Assembly: GCF_029852145.1 (NCBI RefSeq)
Contig: NC_079970.1
Coordinates: 24,122,331 to 24,186,330, forward strand
Origin: Microplitis mediator
Lineage: Eukaryota > Arthropoda > Insecta > Hymenoptera > Braconidae
Length of the DNA: 64,000 nt
Direction of reading: 5' to 3'
Shown here in pieces: positions 25,925 to 40,540 of this stretch. The notes beneath the pieces were generated by a model. The model made no database searches, was not told the DNA's origin, and saw nothing but the letters and a program-made list of their open reading frames with translations. The translations under genes were made by a program, and so were the position numbers. Numbering within the stretch: position 1 is the first letter of the stretch; every line of letters starts with the position of its first letter.

Positions 25925-26446
25925 AATCTATTGAGATGTGTAAAATATTTTCAAACGTCCTGGAACACAAAACTATGGAAAACCTGAATACGTCGCTGTG
26001 ACCTGTTAATTTTGAATTATTCAAAAGGCCCAATAGATTAGTACAATGGCCTCTGACGACGATAAAGACCCTAGACTATAAGAAAATACTACTGTTCTAA
26101 TCTATTGAGATGTGTAAAATATTTTCAAACGTCCTGGAACACAAAACTATGGAAAACCTGAATACGTCGCTGTGACCTGTTAATTTTGAATTATTCAAAA
26201 GGCCCAATAGATTAGTACAATGGTCTCTGACGACGATAAAGACCCTAGACTATAAGAAAATACTACTGTTCTAATCTATTGAGATGTGTAAAATATTTTC
26301 AAACGTCCTGGAACACAAAACTACGGAAAACCTGAATACTTCGCTGTGACCTAATAATTTTGAATTATTTGAAAGGCCCAATAGATTAGTACACTGGACT
26401 CTGACGACAATAAAGACCCTAGACTATAAGAAAATACTACTGTTCT
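25925..26446. repeat. Transition of three monomers between blocks A and B
   Basis: Two M1-like monomers share the rare cacaaaactatgg and differ mainly at ggcctctg against ggtctctg, so they are a recent doublet. The third carries cctaataa, atttgaaagg and gtacactgg, features of the start of block B. Confidence 0.7.
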
Positions 26447-29400
26447 AATCTATTGAGATGTGTAAAATATTTTCAAACGTCCTGGAACACAAAATTACGG
26501 AAAACCTGAATACTTCGCTGTGACCTAATAATTTTGAATTATTTGAAAGGCCCAATAGATTAGTACACTGGACTCTGACGACAATAAAGACCCTAGACTA
26601 TAAAAAAATACTACTGTTCTAATCTATTGAGATGTGTAAAATATTTTCAAACTTCCTGGAACACAAAACTACGGAAAACCTGAATACTTCGCTGTGACCT
26701 GTTAATTTTGAATTATTACAAAGGCTCAATAGATTAGTACAATGGACTCTGACGACAATAAAGACCCTAGACTATAAGAAAATACAACTGTTCTAATCTA
26801 TTGAGATGTGTAAAATATTTTCAAACGTCCTGGAACACAAAATTACGGAAAACCTGAATACTTCGCTGTGACCTGTTAATTTTGAATTATTACAAAGGCT
26901 CAATAGATTAGTACAATGGACTCTGACGACAATAAAGACCCTAGACTATAAGAAAATACTACTGTTCTAATCTATTGAGATGTGTAAAATATTTTCAAAC
27001 GTCCTGGAACACAAAATTACGGAAGACCTGAATACTTCGCTGTGACCTAATAATTTTGAATTATTTGAAAGGCCCAATAGATTAGTACAATGGACTCTGA
27101 CGACAATAAAGACCCTAGTTTATAAGAAAATACTACTGTTCTAATCTATTGAGATGTGTAAAATATTTTAAAACGACCTGGAACACAAAATTACGGAAAA
27201 CCTGAATACTTCGCTGTGACCTAATAATTTTGAATTATTTGAAAGGCCCAATAGATGAGTACAATGGACTCTGACGACAATAAAGACCCTAGACTATAAG
27301 AAAATACTACTGTTCTAATCTATTGAGATGTGTAAAATATTTTCAAACTTCCTGGAACACAAAACTACGGAAAACCTGAATACTTCGCTGTGACCTGTTA
27401 ATTTTGAATTATTCAAAAGGCCCAATAGATTAGTACAATGGACTCTGACGACAATAAAGACCCTAGACTATAAGAAAATTCCACTGTTCTAATCTATTGA
27501 AATGTGTAAAATATTTTAAAACGACCTGGAACACAAAACTACGGAAAACCTGAATACTTCGCTGTGACCTAATAATTTTGAATTATTTGAAAGGCCCAAT
27601 AGATTAGTACAATGGACTCTGACGACAATAAAGACCCTAGTTTATAAGAAAATACTACTGTTCTAATCTATTGAGATGTGTAAAATATTTTCAAACGTCC
27701 TGGAACACAAAATTACGGAAAACCTGAATACTTCGCTATGACCTGTTAATTTTAAATTATCCAAAAGGCCCAATAGATTAGTACAATGGACTCTGACGAC
27801 AATAAAAACCCTAGACTATAAGAAAATACTACTGTTCTAATCTATTGAGATGTGTAAAATATTTTAAAACGACCTGGAACACAAAACTACGGAAAACCTG
27901 AATACTTCGCTGTGACCTGTTAATTTTGAATTATTCAAAAGGCCCAATAGATTAGTAAAATGGACTCTGACGACAATAAAGACCCCAGACTATAAGAAAA
28001 TACTACTGTTCTAATCTATTGAGATGTGTAAAATATTTTAAAACGACCTGGAACACAAAATTACGGAAAAACTGAATACTTCGCTGTGACCTAATAATTT
28101 TGATTTATTTGAAAGGCCCAATAGATTAGTCCAATGGACTCTGACGACAATAAAGACCCTAGACTATAAGAAAATACTACTGTTCTAATCTATTGAGATG
28201 TGTAAAATATTTTCAAACGTCCTGGAACACAAAATTACGGAAAACCTGAATACTTCGCTGTGACCTGTTAATTTTGAATTATTCAAAAGGCCCAATAGAT
28301 TAGTACAATGGACTCTGACGACAATAAAGACCCTAGACTATAAGAAAATACCACTGTTCTAATCTATTGAGATGTGTAAATTATTTTCAAACGCCCTGGA
28401 ACACAAAACTACGGAAAACCTGAATACTTCGCTGTGACCTGTTAATTTTGAATTATTCAAAAGGCCCAATAGATTAGTACAATGGACTGTGACGACAATT
28501 GAGACCCTAGACTATAAGAAAATACTACTGTTCTAATCTATTGAGATGTGTAAAATATTTTCAAACGTCCTAGAACACAAAATTACGGAAAACCTGAATA
28601 CTTCGCTGTGACCTAATAATTTTGAATTATTTTAAAGGCCCAATAGATTAGTACAATGGACTCTGAAGACAATAAAGTCCCTAGACTATAAGAAAATACT
28701 ACTGTTCTAATCTATTGAGATGTGTAAAATATTTTCAAACGTCCTAGAACACAAAATTACGGAAAACCTGAATACTTCGCTGTGAACTAATAATTTTGAA
28801 TTATTCAAAAGGCCCAATAGATTAGTACAATGGTCTCTGACGACGATAAAGACCCTAGACTATAAGAAAATACTACTGTTCTAATCTATTGAGATGTGTA
28901 AAATATTTTCAAACGTGCTGGAACACGAAATTACGGAAAACCTGAATACTTCGCTGTGACCTGTTAATTTTGAATTATTCAAAAGGCCCAATAGATTAGT
29001 ACAATGGTCTCTGACGACGATAAAGACCCTAGACTATAAGAAAATACTACTGTTCTAATCTATTGAGATGTGTAAAATATTTTCAAACGTGCTGGAACAC
29101 GAAATTACGGAAAACCTGAATACTTCGCTGTGACCTGTTAATTTTGAATTATTCAAAAGGCCCAATAGATTAGTCCAATGGACTCTGACGACAATAAAGA
29201 CCCTAGACTATAAGAAAATACTACTGTTCTAATCTATTGAGATGTGTAAAATATTTTCAAACGTCCTGGAACACAAAATTACGGAAAACCTGAATACTTC
29301 GCTGTGACCTGTTAATTTTGAATTATTCAAAAGGCCCAATAGATTAGTACAATGGACTCTGACGACAATAAAGACCCTAGACTATAAGAAAATACCACTG

Positions 29401-32400
29401 TTCTAATCTATTGAGATGTGTAAAATATTTTCAAACGCCCTGGAACACAAAACTACGGAAAACCTGAATACTTCGCTGTGACCTGTTAATTTTGAATTAT
29501 TCAAAAGGCCCAATAGATTAGTACAATGGACTGTGACGACAATTGAGACCCTAGACTATAAGAAAATACTACTGTTCTAATCTATTGAGATGTGTAAAAT
29601 ATTTTCAAACGTCCTAGAACACAAAATTACGGAAAACCTGAATACTTCGCTGTGACCTAATAATTTTGAATTATTTTAAAGGCCCAATAGATTAGTACAA
29701 TGGACTCTGAAGACAATAAAGTCCCTAGACTATAAGAAAATACTACTGTTCTAATCTATTGAGATGTGTAAAATATTTTCAAACGTCCTAGAACACAAAA
29801 TTACGGAAAACCTGAATACTTCGCTGTGAACTAATAATTTTGAATTATTCGAAAGGCCCAATAGATTAGTACAATGGTCTCTGACGACGATAAAGACCCT
29901 AGACTATAAGAAAATACTACTGTTCTAATCTATTGAGATGTGTAAAATATTCTCAAACGTGCTGGAACACGAAATTACGGAAAACCTGAATACTTCGCTG
30001 TGACCTGTTAATTTTGAATTATTCAAAAGGCCCAATAGATTAGTACAATGGTCTCTGACGACGATAAAGACCCTAGACTATAAGAAAATACTACTGTTCT
30101 AATCTATTGAGATGTGTAAAATATTTTCAAACGTGCTGGAACACGAAATTACGGAAAACCTGAATACTTCGCTGTGACCTGTTAATTTTGAATTATTCAA
30201 AAGGCCCAATAGATTAGTACAATGGTCTCTGACGACGATAAAGACCCTAGACTATAAGAAAATACTACTGTTCTAATCTATTGAGATGTGTAAAATATTT
30301 TCAAACGTCCTGGAACACAAAACTACGGAAAACCTAAATACGTCGCTGTGACCTGTTAATTTTGAATTATTCAAAAGGCCCAATAGATTAGTACAATGGT
30401 CTCTGACGACGATAAAGACCCTAGACTATAAGAAAATACTACTGTTCTAATCTATTGAGATGTGTAAAATATTTTCAAACGTCCTGGAACACAAAATTAC
30501 GGAAAACCTGAATACTTCGCTGTGACCTGTTAATTTTGAATTATTCAAAAGGCCCAATAGATTAGTACAATGGACTCTGACGACAATAAAGACCCTAGAC
30601 TATAAGAAAATACCACTGTTCTAATCTATTGAGATGTGTAAAATATTTTCAAACGTCCTGGAACACAAAACTACGGAAAACCTGAATACGTCGCTGTGAC
30701 CTGTTAATTTTGAATTATTCATAAGGCCCAATAGATTAGTACAATGGTCTCTGACGACGATAACGACCCTAGACTATAAGAAAATACTACTGTTCTAATC
30801 TATTGAGATGTGTAAAATATTTTCAAACGTCCTAGAACACAAAATTACGGAAAACCTGAATACTTCGCTGTGACCTAATAATTTTGAATTATTTTAAAGG
30901 CCCAATAGATTAGTACAATGGACTCTGACGACAATAAAGACCCTAGACTATAAGAAAATACTACTGTTCTAATCTATTGAGATGTGTAAAATATTTTCAA
31001 ACTTCCTGGAACACAAAACTACGGAAAACCTGAATACTTCGCTGTGACCTGTTAATTTTGAATTATTACAAAGGCTCAATAGATTAGTACAATGGACTCT
31101 GACGACAATAAAGACCCTAGACTATAAGAAAATACAACTGTTCTAATCTATTGAGATGTGTAAAATATTTTCAAACGTCCTGGAACACAAAATTACGGAA
31201 AACCTGAATACTTCGCTGTGACCTAATAATTTTGAATTATTTGAAAGGCCCAATAGATTAGTACAATGGACTCTGACGACAATAAAGACCCTAGTTTATA
31301 AGAAAATACTACTGTTCTAATCTATTGAGATGTGTAAAATATTTTAAAACGACCTGGAACACGATATTACGGGAAACCTGAATACTTCGCTGTGACCTGT
31401 TAATTTTGAATTATTACAAAGGCTCAATAGATTAGTACAATGGACTCTGACGACAATAAAGACCCTAGACTATAAGAAAATACTACTGTTCTAATCTATT
31501 GAGATGTGTAAAATATTTTCAAACGTCCTGGAACACAAAATTACGGAAGACCTGAATACTTCGCTGTGACCTAATAATTTTGAATTATTTGAAAGGCCCA
31601 ATAGATTAGTACAATGGACTCTGACGACAATAAAGACCCTAGTTTATAAGAAAATACTACTGTTCTAATCTATTGAGATGTGTAAAATATTTTAAAACGA
31701 CCTGGAACACAAAATTACGGAAAACCTGAATACTTCGCTGTGACCTAATAATTTTGAATTATTTGAAAGGCCCAATAGATGAGTACAATGGACTCTGACG
31801 ACAATAAAGACCCTAGACTATAAGAAAATACTACTGTTCTAATCTATTGAGATGTGTAAAATATTTTCAAACTTCCTGGAACACAAAACTACGGAAAACC
31901 TGAATACTTCGCTGTGACCTGTTAATTTTGAATTATTCAAAAGGCCCAATAGATTAGTACAATGGACTCTGACGACAATAAAGACCCAAGACTATAAGAA
32001 AATTCCACTGTTCTAATCTATTGAGATGTGTAAAATATTTTAAAACGACCTGGGACACGAAATTACGGGAAACCTGAATACTTCGCTGTGACCTGTTAAT
32101 TTTGAATTATTACAAAGGCTCAATAGATTAGTACAATGGACTCTGACGACAATAGAGACCCTAGACTATAAGAAAATACTACTGTTCTAATCTATTGAGA
32201 TGTGTAAAATATTTTTAAACGTCCTGGAACACAAAATTACGGAAAACCTGAATACTTCGCTGTGACCCGTTAATTTTAAATTATTCAAAAGGCCCAATAG
32301 ATTAGTACAATGGACTCTGACGACAATAGAGACCCTAGACTATAAAAAAATACTACTGTTCTAATCTATTGAGATGTGTAAAATATTTTAAAACGACCTG

Positions 32401-32536
32401 GAACACAAAATTACGGAAAACCTGAATACTTCGCTGTGACCTAATAATTTTGAATTATTTGAAAGGCCCAATAGATTAGTACAATGGACTCTGACAACAA
32501 TAAAGACCCTAGACTATAAGAAAATACTACTGTTCT
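26447..32536. repeat. Block B, HOR copy B1 (35 monomers, 6090 bp)
   Basis: Markers recur exactly 6090 bp later in B2: gtacactgg (26564 and 32654), ctataaaaaaatac, aaacttcctgg, ctagtttataag, and cgctatgacc (27736 and 33826). Later markers return at offsets of 36 and then 33 monomers because of whole-monomer changes: gaatcttga-free gatttattt (28102), acgccctgg (28391), gaagacaataaagtccc (28666), gaattattcataagg (30712) and cctgggacac (32050). The block lacks the M3-M4 dimer of block A and is rich in cctaataa monomers. Confidence 0.8.
28187..30274. repeat. Six-monomer tandem duplication inside B1 (2 x 1044 bp)
   Basis: Unit 28187-29230 and unit 29231-30274 share acgccctgg (28391, 29435), gtcctagaacac with gaagacaataaagtccc (28661, 29705), the following gtgaactaataa monomer, and two gtgctgg monomers. 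The last monomer of unit 1 (29057-29230) ends with gattagtccaatgg, as in the M5 just before the duplication, which marks the exchange junction. Confidence 0.8.
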
Positions 32537-35500
32537 AATCTATTGAGATGTGTAAAATATTTTCAAACGTCCTGGAACACAAAATTACGGAAAACCTGAA
32601 TACTTCGCTGTGACCTAATAATTTTGAATTATTTGAAAGGCCCAATAGATTAGTACACTGGACTCTGACGACAATAAAGACCCTAGACTATAAAAAAATA
32701 CTACTGTTCTAATCTATTGAGATGTGTAAAATATTTTCAAACTTCCTGGAACACAAAACTACGGAAAACCTGAATACTTTGCTGTGACCTGTTAATTTTG
32801 AATTATTACAAAGGCTCAATAGATTAGTACAATGGACTCTGACGACAATAAAGACCCTAGACTATAAGAAAATACAACTGTTCTAATCTATTGAGATGTG
32901 TAAAATATTTTCAAACGTCCTGGAACACAAAATTACGGAAAACCTGAATACTTCGCTGTGACCTGTTAATTTTGAATTATTACAAAGGCTCAATAGATTA
33001 GTACAATGGACTCTGACGACAATAAAGACCCTAGACTATAAGAAAATACTACTGTTCTAATCTATTGAGATGTGTAAAATATTTTCAAACGTCCTGGAAC
33101 ACAAAATTACGGAAGACCTGAATACTTCGCTGTGACCTAATAATTTTGAATTATTTGAAAGGCCCAATAGATTAGTACAATGGACTCTGACGACAATAAA
33201 GACCCTAGTTTATAAGAAAATACTACTGTTCTAATCTATTGAGATGTGTAAAATATTTTAAAACGACCTGGAACACAAAATTACGGAAAACCTGAATACT
33301 TCGCTGTGACCTAATAATTTTGAATTATTTGAAAGGCCCAATAGATGAGTACAATGGACTCTGACGACAATAAAGACCCTAGACTATAAGAAAATACTAC
33401 TGTTCTAATCTATTGAGATGTGTAAAATATTTTCAAACTTCCTGGAACACAAAACTACGGAAAACCTGAATACTTCGCTGTGACCTGTTAATTTTGAATT
33501 ATTCAAAAGGCCCAATAGATTAGTACAATGGACTCTGACGACAATAAAGACCCTAGACTATAAGAAAATTCCACTGTTCTAATCTATTGAAATGTGTAAA
33601 ATATTTTAAAACGACCTGGAACACAAAACTACGGAAAACCTGAATACTTCGCTGTGACCTAATAATTTTGAATTATTTGAAAGGCCCAATAGATTAGTAC
33701 AATGGACTCTGACGACAATAAAGACCCTAGTTTATAAGAAAATACTACTGTTCTAATCTATTGAGATGTGTAAAATATTTTCAAACGTCCTGGAACACAA
33801 AATTACGGAAAACCTGAATACTTCGCTATGACCTGTTAATTTTAAATTATCCAAAAGGCCCAATAGATTAGTACAATGGACTCTGACGACAATAAAAACC
33901 CTAGACTATAAGAAAATACTACTGTTCTAATCTATTGAGATGTGTAAAATATTTTAAAACGACCTGGAACACAAAACTACGGAAAACCTGAATACTTCGC
34001 TGTGACCTGTTAATTTTGAATTATTCAAAAGGCCCAATAGATTAGTAAAATGGACTCTGACGACAATAAAGACCCTAGACTATAAGAAAATACTACTGTT
34101 CTAATCTATTGAGATGTGTAAAATATTTTAAAACGACCTGGAACACAAAACTACGGAAAACCTGAATACTTCGCTGTGACCTGTTAATTTTGAATTATTC
34201 AAAAGGCCCAATAGATTAGTACAATGGACTCTGACGACAATAAAAACCCTAGACTATAAGAAAATACTACTGTTCTAATCTATTGAGATGTGTAAAATAT
34301 TTTAAAACGACCTGGAACACAAAATTACGGAAAAACTGAATACTTCGCTGTGACCTAATAATTTTGATTTATTTGAAAGGCCCGATAGATTAGTCCAATG
34401 GACTCTGACGACAATAAAGACCCTAGACTATAAGAAAATACTACTGTTCTAATCTATTGAGATGTGTAAAATATTTTCAAACGTCCTGGAACACAAAATT
34501 ACGGAAAACCTGAATACTTCGCTGTGACCTGTTAATTTTGAATTATTCGAAAGGCCCAATAGATTAGTACAATGGACTCTGACGACAATAAAGACCCTAG
34601 ACTATAAGAAAATACCACTGTTCTAATCTATTGAGATGTGTAAAATATTTTCAAACGCCCTGGAACACAAAACTACGGAAAACCTGAATACTTCGCTGTG
34701 ACCTGTTAATTTTGAATTATTCAAAAGGCCCAATAGATTAGTACAATGGACTGTGACGACAATTGAGACCCTAGACTATAAGAAAATACTACTGTTCTAA
34801 TCTATTGAGATGTGTAAAATATTTTCAAACGTCCTAGAACACAAAATTACGGAAAACCTGAATACTTCGCTGTGACCTAATAATTTTGAATTATTTTAAA
34901 GGCCCAATAGATTAGTACAATGGACTCTGAAGACAATAAAGTCCCTAGACTATAAGAAAATACTACTGTTCTAATCTATTGAGATGTGTAAAATATTTTC
35001 AAACGTCCTAGAACACAAAATTACGGAAAACCTGAATACTTCGCTGTGAACTAATAATTTTGAATTATTCAAAAGGCCCAATAGATTAGTACAATGGTCT
35101 CTGACGACGATAAAGACCCTAGACTATAAGAAAATACTACTGTTCTAATCTATTGAGATGTGTAAAATATTTTCAAACGTGCTGGAACACGAAATTACGG
35201 AAAACCTGAATACTTCGCTGTGACCTGTTAATTTTGAATTATTCAAAAGGCCCAATAGATTAGTACAATGGTCTCTGACGACGATAAAGACCCTAGACTA
35301 TAAGAAAATACTACTGTTCTAATCTATTGAGATGTGTAAAATATTTTCAAACGTGCTGGAACACGAAATTACGGAAAACCTGAATACTTCGCTGTGACCT
35401 GTTAATTTTGAATTATTCAAAAGGCCCAATAGATTAGTCCAATGGACTCTGACGACAATAAAGACCCGAGACTATAAGAAAATACTACTGTTCTAATCTA

Positions 35501-38278
35501 TTGAGATGTGTAAAATATTTTCAAACGTCCTAGAACACAAAATTACGGAAAACCTGAATACTTCGCTGTGAACTAATAATTTTGAATTATTCAAAAGGCC
35601 CAATAGATTAGTACAATGGTCTCTGACGACGATAAAGACCCTAGACTATAAGAAAATACTACTGTTCTAATCTATTGAGATGTGTAAAATATTCTCAAAC
35701 GTGCTGGAACACGAAATTACGGAAAACCTGAATACTTCGCTGTGACCTGTTAATTTTGAATTATTCAAAAGGCCCAATAGATTAGTACAATGGTCTCTGA
35801 CGACGATAAAGACCCTAGACTATAAGAAAATACTACTGTTCTAATCTATTGAGATGTGTAAAATATTTTCAAACGTGCTGGAACACGAAATTACGGAAAA
35901 CCTGAATACTTCGCTGTGACCTGTTAATTTTGAATTATTCAAAAGGCCCAATAGATTAGTACAATGGTCTCTGACGACGATAAAGACCCTAGACTATAAG
36001 AAAATACTACTGTTCTAATCTATTGAGATGTGTAAAATATTTTCAAACGTCCTGGAACACAAAACTACGGAAAACCTAAATACGTCGCTGTGACCTGTTA
36101 ATTTTGAATTATTCAAAAGGCCCAATAGATTAGTACAATGGTCTCTGACGACGATAAAGACCGTAGACTATAAGAAAATACTACTGTTCTAATCTATTGA
36201 GATGTGTAAAATATTTTCAAACGTCCTGGAACACAAAATTACGGAAAACCTGAATACTTCGCTGTGACCTGTTAATTTTGAATTATTCAAAAGGCCCAAT
36301 AGATTAGTACAATGGACTCTGACGACAATAAAGACCCTAGACTATAAGAAAATACCACTGTTCTAATCTATTGAGATGTGTAAAATATTTTCAAACGTCC
36401 TGGAACACAAAACTACGGAAAACCTGAATACGTCGCTGTGACCTGTTAATTTTGAATTATTCATAAGGCCCAATAGATTAGTACAATGGTCTCTGACGAC
36501 GATAACGACCCTAGACTATAAGAAAATACTACTGTTCTAATCTATTGAGATGTGTAAAATATTTTCAAACGTCCTAGAACACAAAATTACGGAAAACCTG
36601 AATACTTCGCTGTGACCTAATAATTTTGAATTATTTTAAAGGCCCAATAGATTAGTACAATGGACTCTGACGACAATAAAGACCCTAGACTATAAGAAAA
36701 TACTACTGTTCTAATCTATTGAGATGTGTAAAATATTTTCAAACTTCCTGGAACACAAAACTACGGAAAACCTGAATACTTCGCTGTGACCTGTTAATTT
36801 TGAATTATTACAAAGGCTCAATAGATTAGTACAATGGACTCTGACGACAATAAAAACCCTAGACTATAAGAAAATACAACTGTTCTAATCTATTGAGATG
36901 TGTAAAATATTTTCAAACGTCCTGGAACACAAAATTACGGAAAACCTGAATACTTCGCTGTGACCTAATAATTTCGAATTATTTGAAAGGCCCAATAGAT
37001 TAGTACAATGGACTCTGACGACAATAAAGACCCTAGTTTATAAGAAAATACTACTGTTCTAATCTATTGAGATGTGTAAAATATTTTAAAACGACCTGGA
37101 ACACGAAATTACGGGAAACCTGAATACTTCGCTGTGACCTGTTAATTTTGAATTATTACAAAGGCTCAATAGATTAGTACAATGGACTCTGACGACAATA
37201 AAGACCCTAGACTATAAGAAAATACTACTGTTCTAATCTATTGAGATGTGTAAAATATTTTCAAACGTCCTGGAACACAAAATTACGGAAGACCTGAATA
37301 CTTCGCTGTGACCTAATAATTTTGAATTATTTGAAAGGCCCAATAGATTAGTACAATGGACTCTGACGACAATAAAGACCCTAGTTTATAAGAAAATACT
37401 ACTGTTCTAATCTATTGAGATGTGTAAAATATTTTAAAACGACCTGGAACACAAAATTACGGAAAACCTGAATACTTCGCTGTGACCTAATAATTTTGAA
37501 TTATTTGAAAGGCCCAATAGATGAGTACAATGGACTCTGACGACAATAAAGACCCTAGACTATAAGAAAATACTACTGTTCTAATCTATTGAGATGTGTA
37601 AAATATTTTCAAACTTCCTGGAACACAAAACTACGGAAAACCTGAATACTTCGCTGTGACCTGTTAATTTTGAATTATTCAAAAGGCCCAATAGATTAGT
37701 ACAATGGACTCTGACGACAATAAAGACCCAAGACTATAAGAAAATTCCACTGTTCTAATCTATTGAGATGTGTAAAATATTTTAAAACGACCTGGGACAC
37801 GAAATTACGGGAAACCTGAATACTTCGCTGTGACCTGTTAATTTTGAATTATTACAAAGGCTCAATAGATTAGTACAATGGACTCTGACGACAATAGAGA
37901 CCCTAGACTATAAGAAAATACTACTGTTCTAATCTATTGAGATGTGTAAAATATTTTTAAACGTCCTGGAACACAAAATTACGGAAAACCTGAATACTTC
38001 GCTGTGACCCGTTAATTTTAAATTATTCAAAAGGCCCAATAGATTAGTACAATGGACTCTGACGACAATAGAGACCCTAGACTATAAAAAAATACTACTG
38101 TTCTAATCTATTGAGATGTGTAAAATATTTTAAAACGACCTGGAACACAAAATTACGGAAAACCTGAATACTTCGCTGTGACCTAATAATTTTGAATTAT
38201 TTGAAAGGCCCAATAGATTAGTACAATGGACTCTGACAACAATAAAGACCCTAGACTATAAGAAAATACTACTGTTCT
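32537..38278. repeat. Block B, HOR copy B2 (33 monomers, 5742 bp)
   Basis: B2 follows B1 marker by marker. It has one extra monomer at 34103-34276 (M2-like right end with aataaaaaccc) and lacks three monomers where 35495 joins sequence matching 29753 in B1. From there the offset is 33 monomers to the end, checked at gaattattcataagg (36454), aaacttcctgg (about 36745), cctgggacac (37792) and ctctgacaac (38231). After 38278 the match to B1 stops. Confidence 0.8.
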
Positions 38279-39322
38279 AATCTATTGAGATGTGTAAAAT
38301 ATTTTCATACGACCTGGAACACAAAATTACGGAAAACCTGAATACTTCGCTGTGACCTGTTAATTTTGAATTATTCAAAAGGCCCAATATATCAGTACAA
38401 TGGACTCTGACGACAATAAAGACCCTAGACTATAAGAAAATACTACTGTTCTAATCTATTGAGATGTGTAAAATATTTTCAAACGTCCTGGAACACAAAA
38501 TTACGGAAAACCTGAATACTTCGCTGTGACCTGTTAATTTTAAATTATTCAAGAGGCCCAATAGATTAGTACAATGGACTCTGACGACAATAAAGACCCT
38601 AGACTATAAGACAATACCACTGTTCTAATCTATTGAGATGTGTAAAATATTTTAAAACGACCTGGAACACGAAATTACGGGAAACCTGAATACTTCGCTA
38701 TGACCTGTTAATTTTGAATTATTACGAAGATTCAATAGATTAGTACAATGGACTCTGACGATAATAGAGACCCTAGACTATAAGAAAATACTACTGTTCT
38801 AATCTATTGAGATGTGTAAAATATTTTTAAACGTCCTGGAACACAAAATTACGGAAAACCTGAATACTTTGCTGTGACCTGTTAATTTTGAATTATTCAA
38901 AAGGCCCAATAGATTAGTACAATGGACTCTGACGACAATAAAGACCCTAGACTATAAGAAAATACTACTGTTCTAATCTATTGAGATGTGTAAAATATTT
39001 TCAAACGTCCTGGAACACAAAATTACGGAAAACCTGAATACTTCGCTGTGACCTGTTAATTTTAAATTATTCAAAAGGCCCAATAGATTAGTACAATGGA
39101 CTCTGACGACAATAAAGACCCTAGACTACAAGAAAATACTACTGTTCTAATCTATTGAAATGTGTAAAATATTTTCAAACGTCCTGGAACACAAAATTAC
39201 GGAAAACCTGAATACTTCGCTGTGACTTGTTAATTTTAAATTATCCAAAAGGCCCAATAGATTAGTACAATGGACTCTGACGACAATAAAAACCCTAGAC
39301 TATAAGAAAATACTACTGTTCT

Positions 39323-40192
39323 AATCTATTGAGATGTGTAAAATATTTTCAAACGTGCTGGAACACGAAATTACGGAAAACCTGAATACTTCGCTGTGAC
39401 CTGTTAATTTTAAATTATTCAAAAGGCCCAATAGATTAGTACAATGGACCCTGACGACAATGAAGACCCTAGACGAAACGAAAATACTACTGTTCCTATC
39501 TATTGAGATGTGTAAAATATTTTAAAACGACCTGGAACACGAAATTACGGGAAACCTGAATACTTCGCTGTGACCTGTTAATTTTGAATTATTACAAAGG
39601 CTCAATAGATTAGTACAATGGACTGTGACGACAATTGAGACCCTAGACTATAAGAAAATACTACTGTTCTAATCTATTGAGATGTGTAAAATATTTTTAA
39701 ACGTCCTGGAACACAAAATTACGGAAAACCTGAATACTTCGCTGTGATCTGTTAATTTTGAATTATTCAAAAGGCCCAATAGATTAGTACAACGGACTCT
39801 GACGACAATAAAGTCCCTAGACTATAAGAAAATACTACTGTTCTAATCTATTGAGATGTGTAAAATATTTTCAAACGTGCTGGAACACGAAATTACGGAA
39901 AACCTGAATACTTCGCTGTGACCTGTTAATTTTAAATTATTCAAAAGGCCCAATAGATTAGTACAATGGACCCTGACGACAATGAAGACCCTAGACGAAA
40001 CGAAAATACTACTGTTCCTATCTATTGAGATGTGTAAAATATTTTAAAACGACCTGGAACACGAAATTACGGGAAACCTGAATACTTCGCTGTGACCTGT
40101 TAATTTTGAATTATTACAAAGGCTCAATAGATTAGTACAATGGACTCTGACGACAATAGAGACCCTAGACTATAAGAAAATACTACTGTTCT
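39323..40192. repeat. Two M3-M4 dimers three monomers apart
   Basis: The pairs at 39323-39670 and 39845-40192 both have an M3 with the private acaatgaagac change followed by M4. The second M4 ends with ggactctg and caatagag instead of ggactgtg and caattgag. This is the only place right of block A where the M3-M4 dimer is kept. Confidence 0.7.
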
Positions 40193-40540
40193 AATCTATT
40201 GAGATGTGTAAAATATTTTCAAACGTCCTGGAACACAAAATTACGGAAAACCTGAATACTTCGCTGTGACCTAATAATTTTGAATTATTCAAAAGGCCCA
40301 ATAGATTGGTACAATGGACTCTGACGACAATAAAGACCCTAGACTATAAGAAAATACCACTGTTCTAATCTATTGAGATGTGTAAAATATTTTAAAACGA
40401 CCTGGAACACGAAATTACGGGAAACCTGAATACTTCGCTGTGACCTGTTAATTTTGGATTATTACAAAGGCTCAATAGATTAGTACAATGGACTCTGACG
40501 ATAATAGAGACCCTAGACTATAAGAAAATACTACTGTTCT

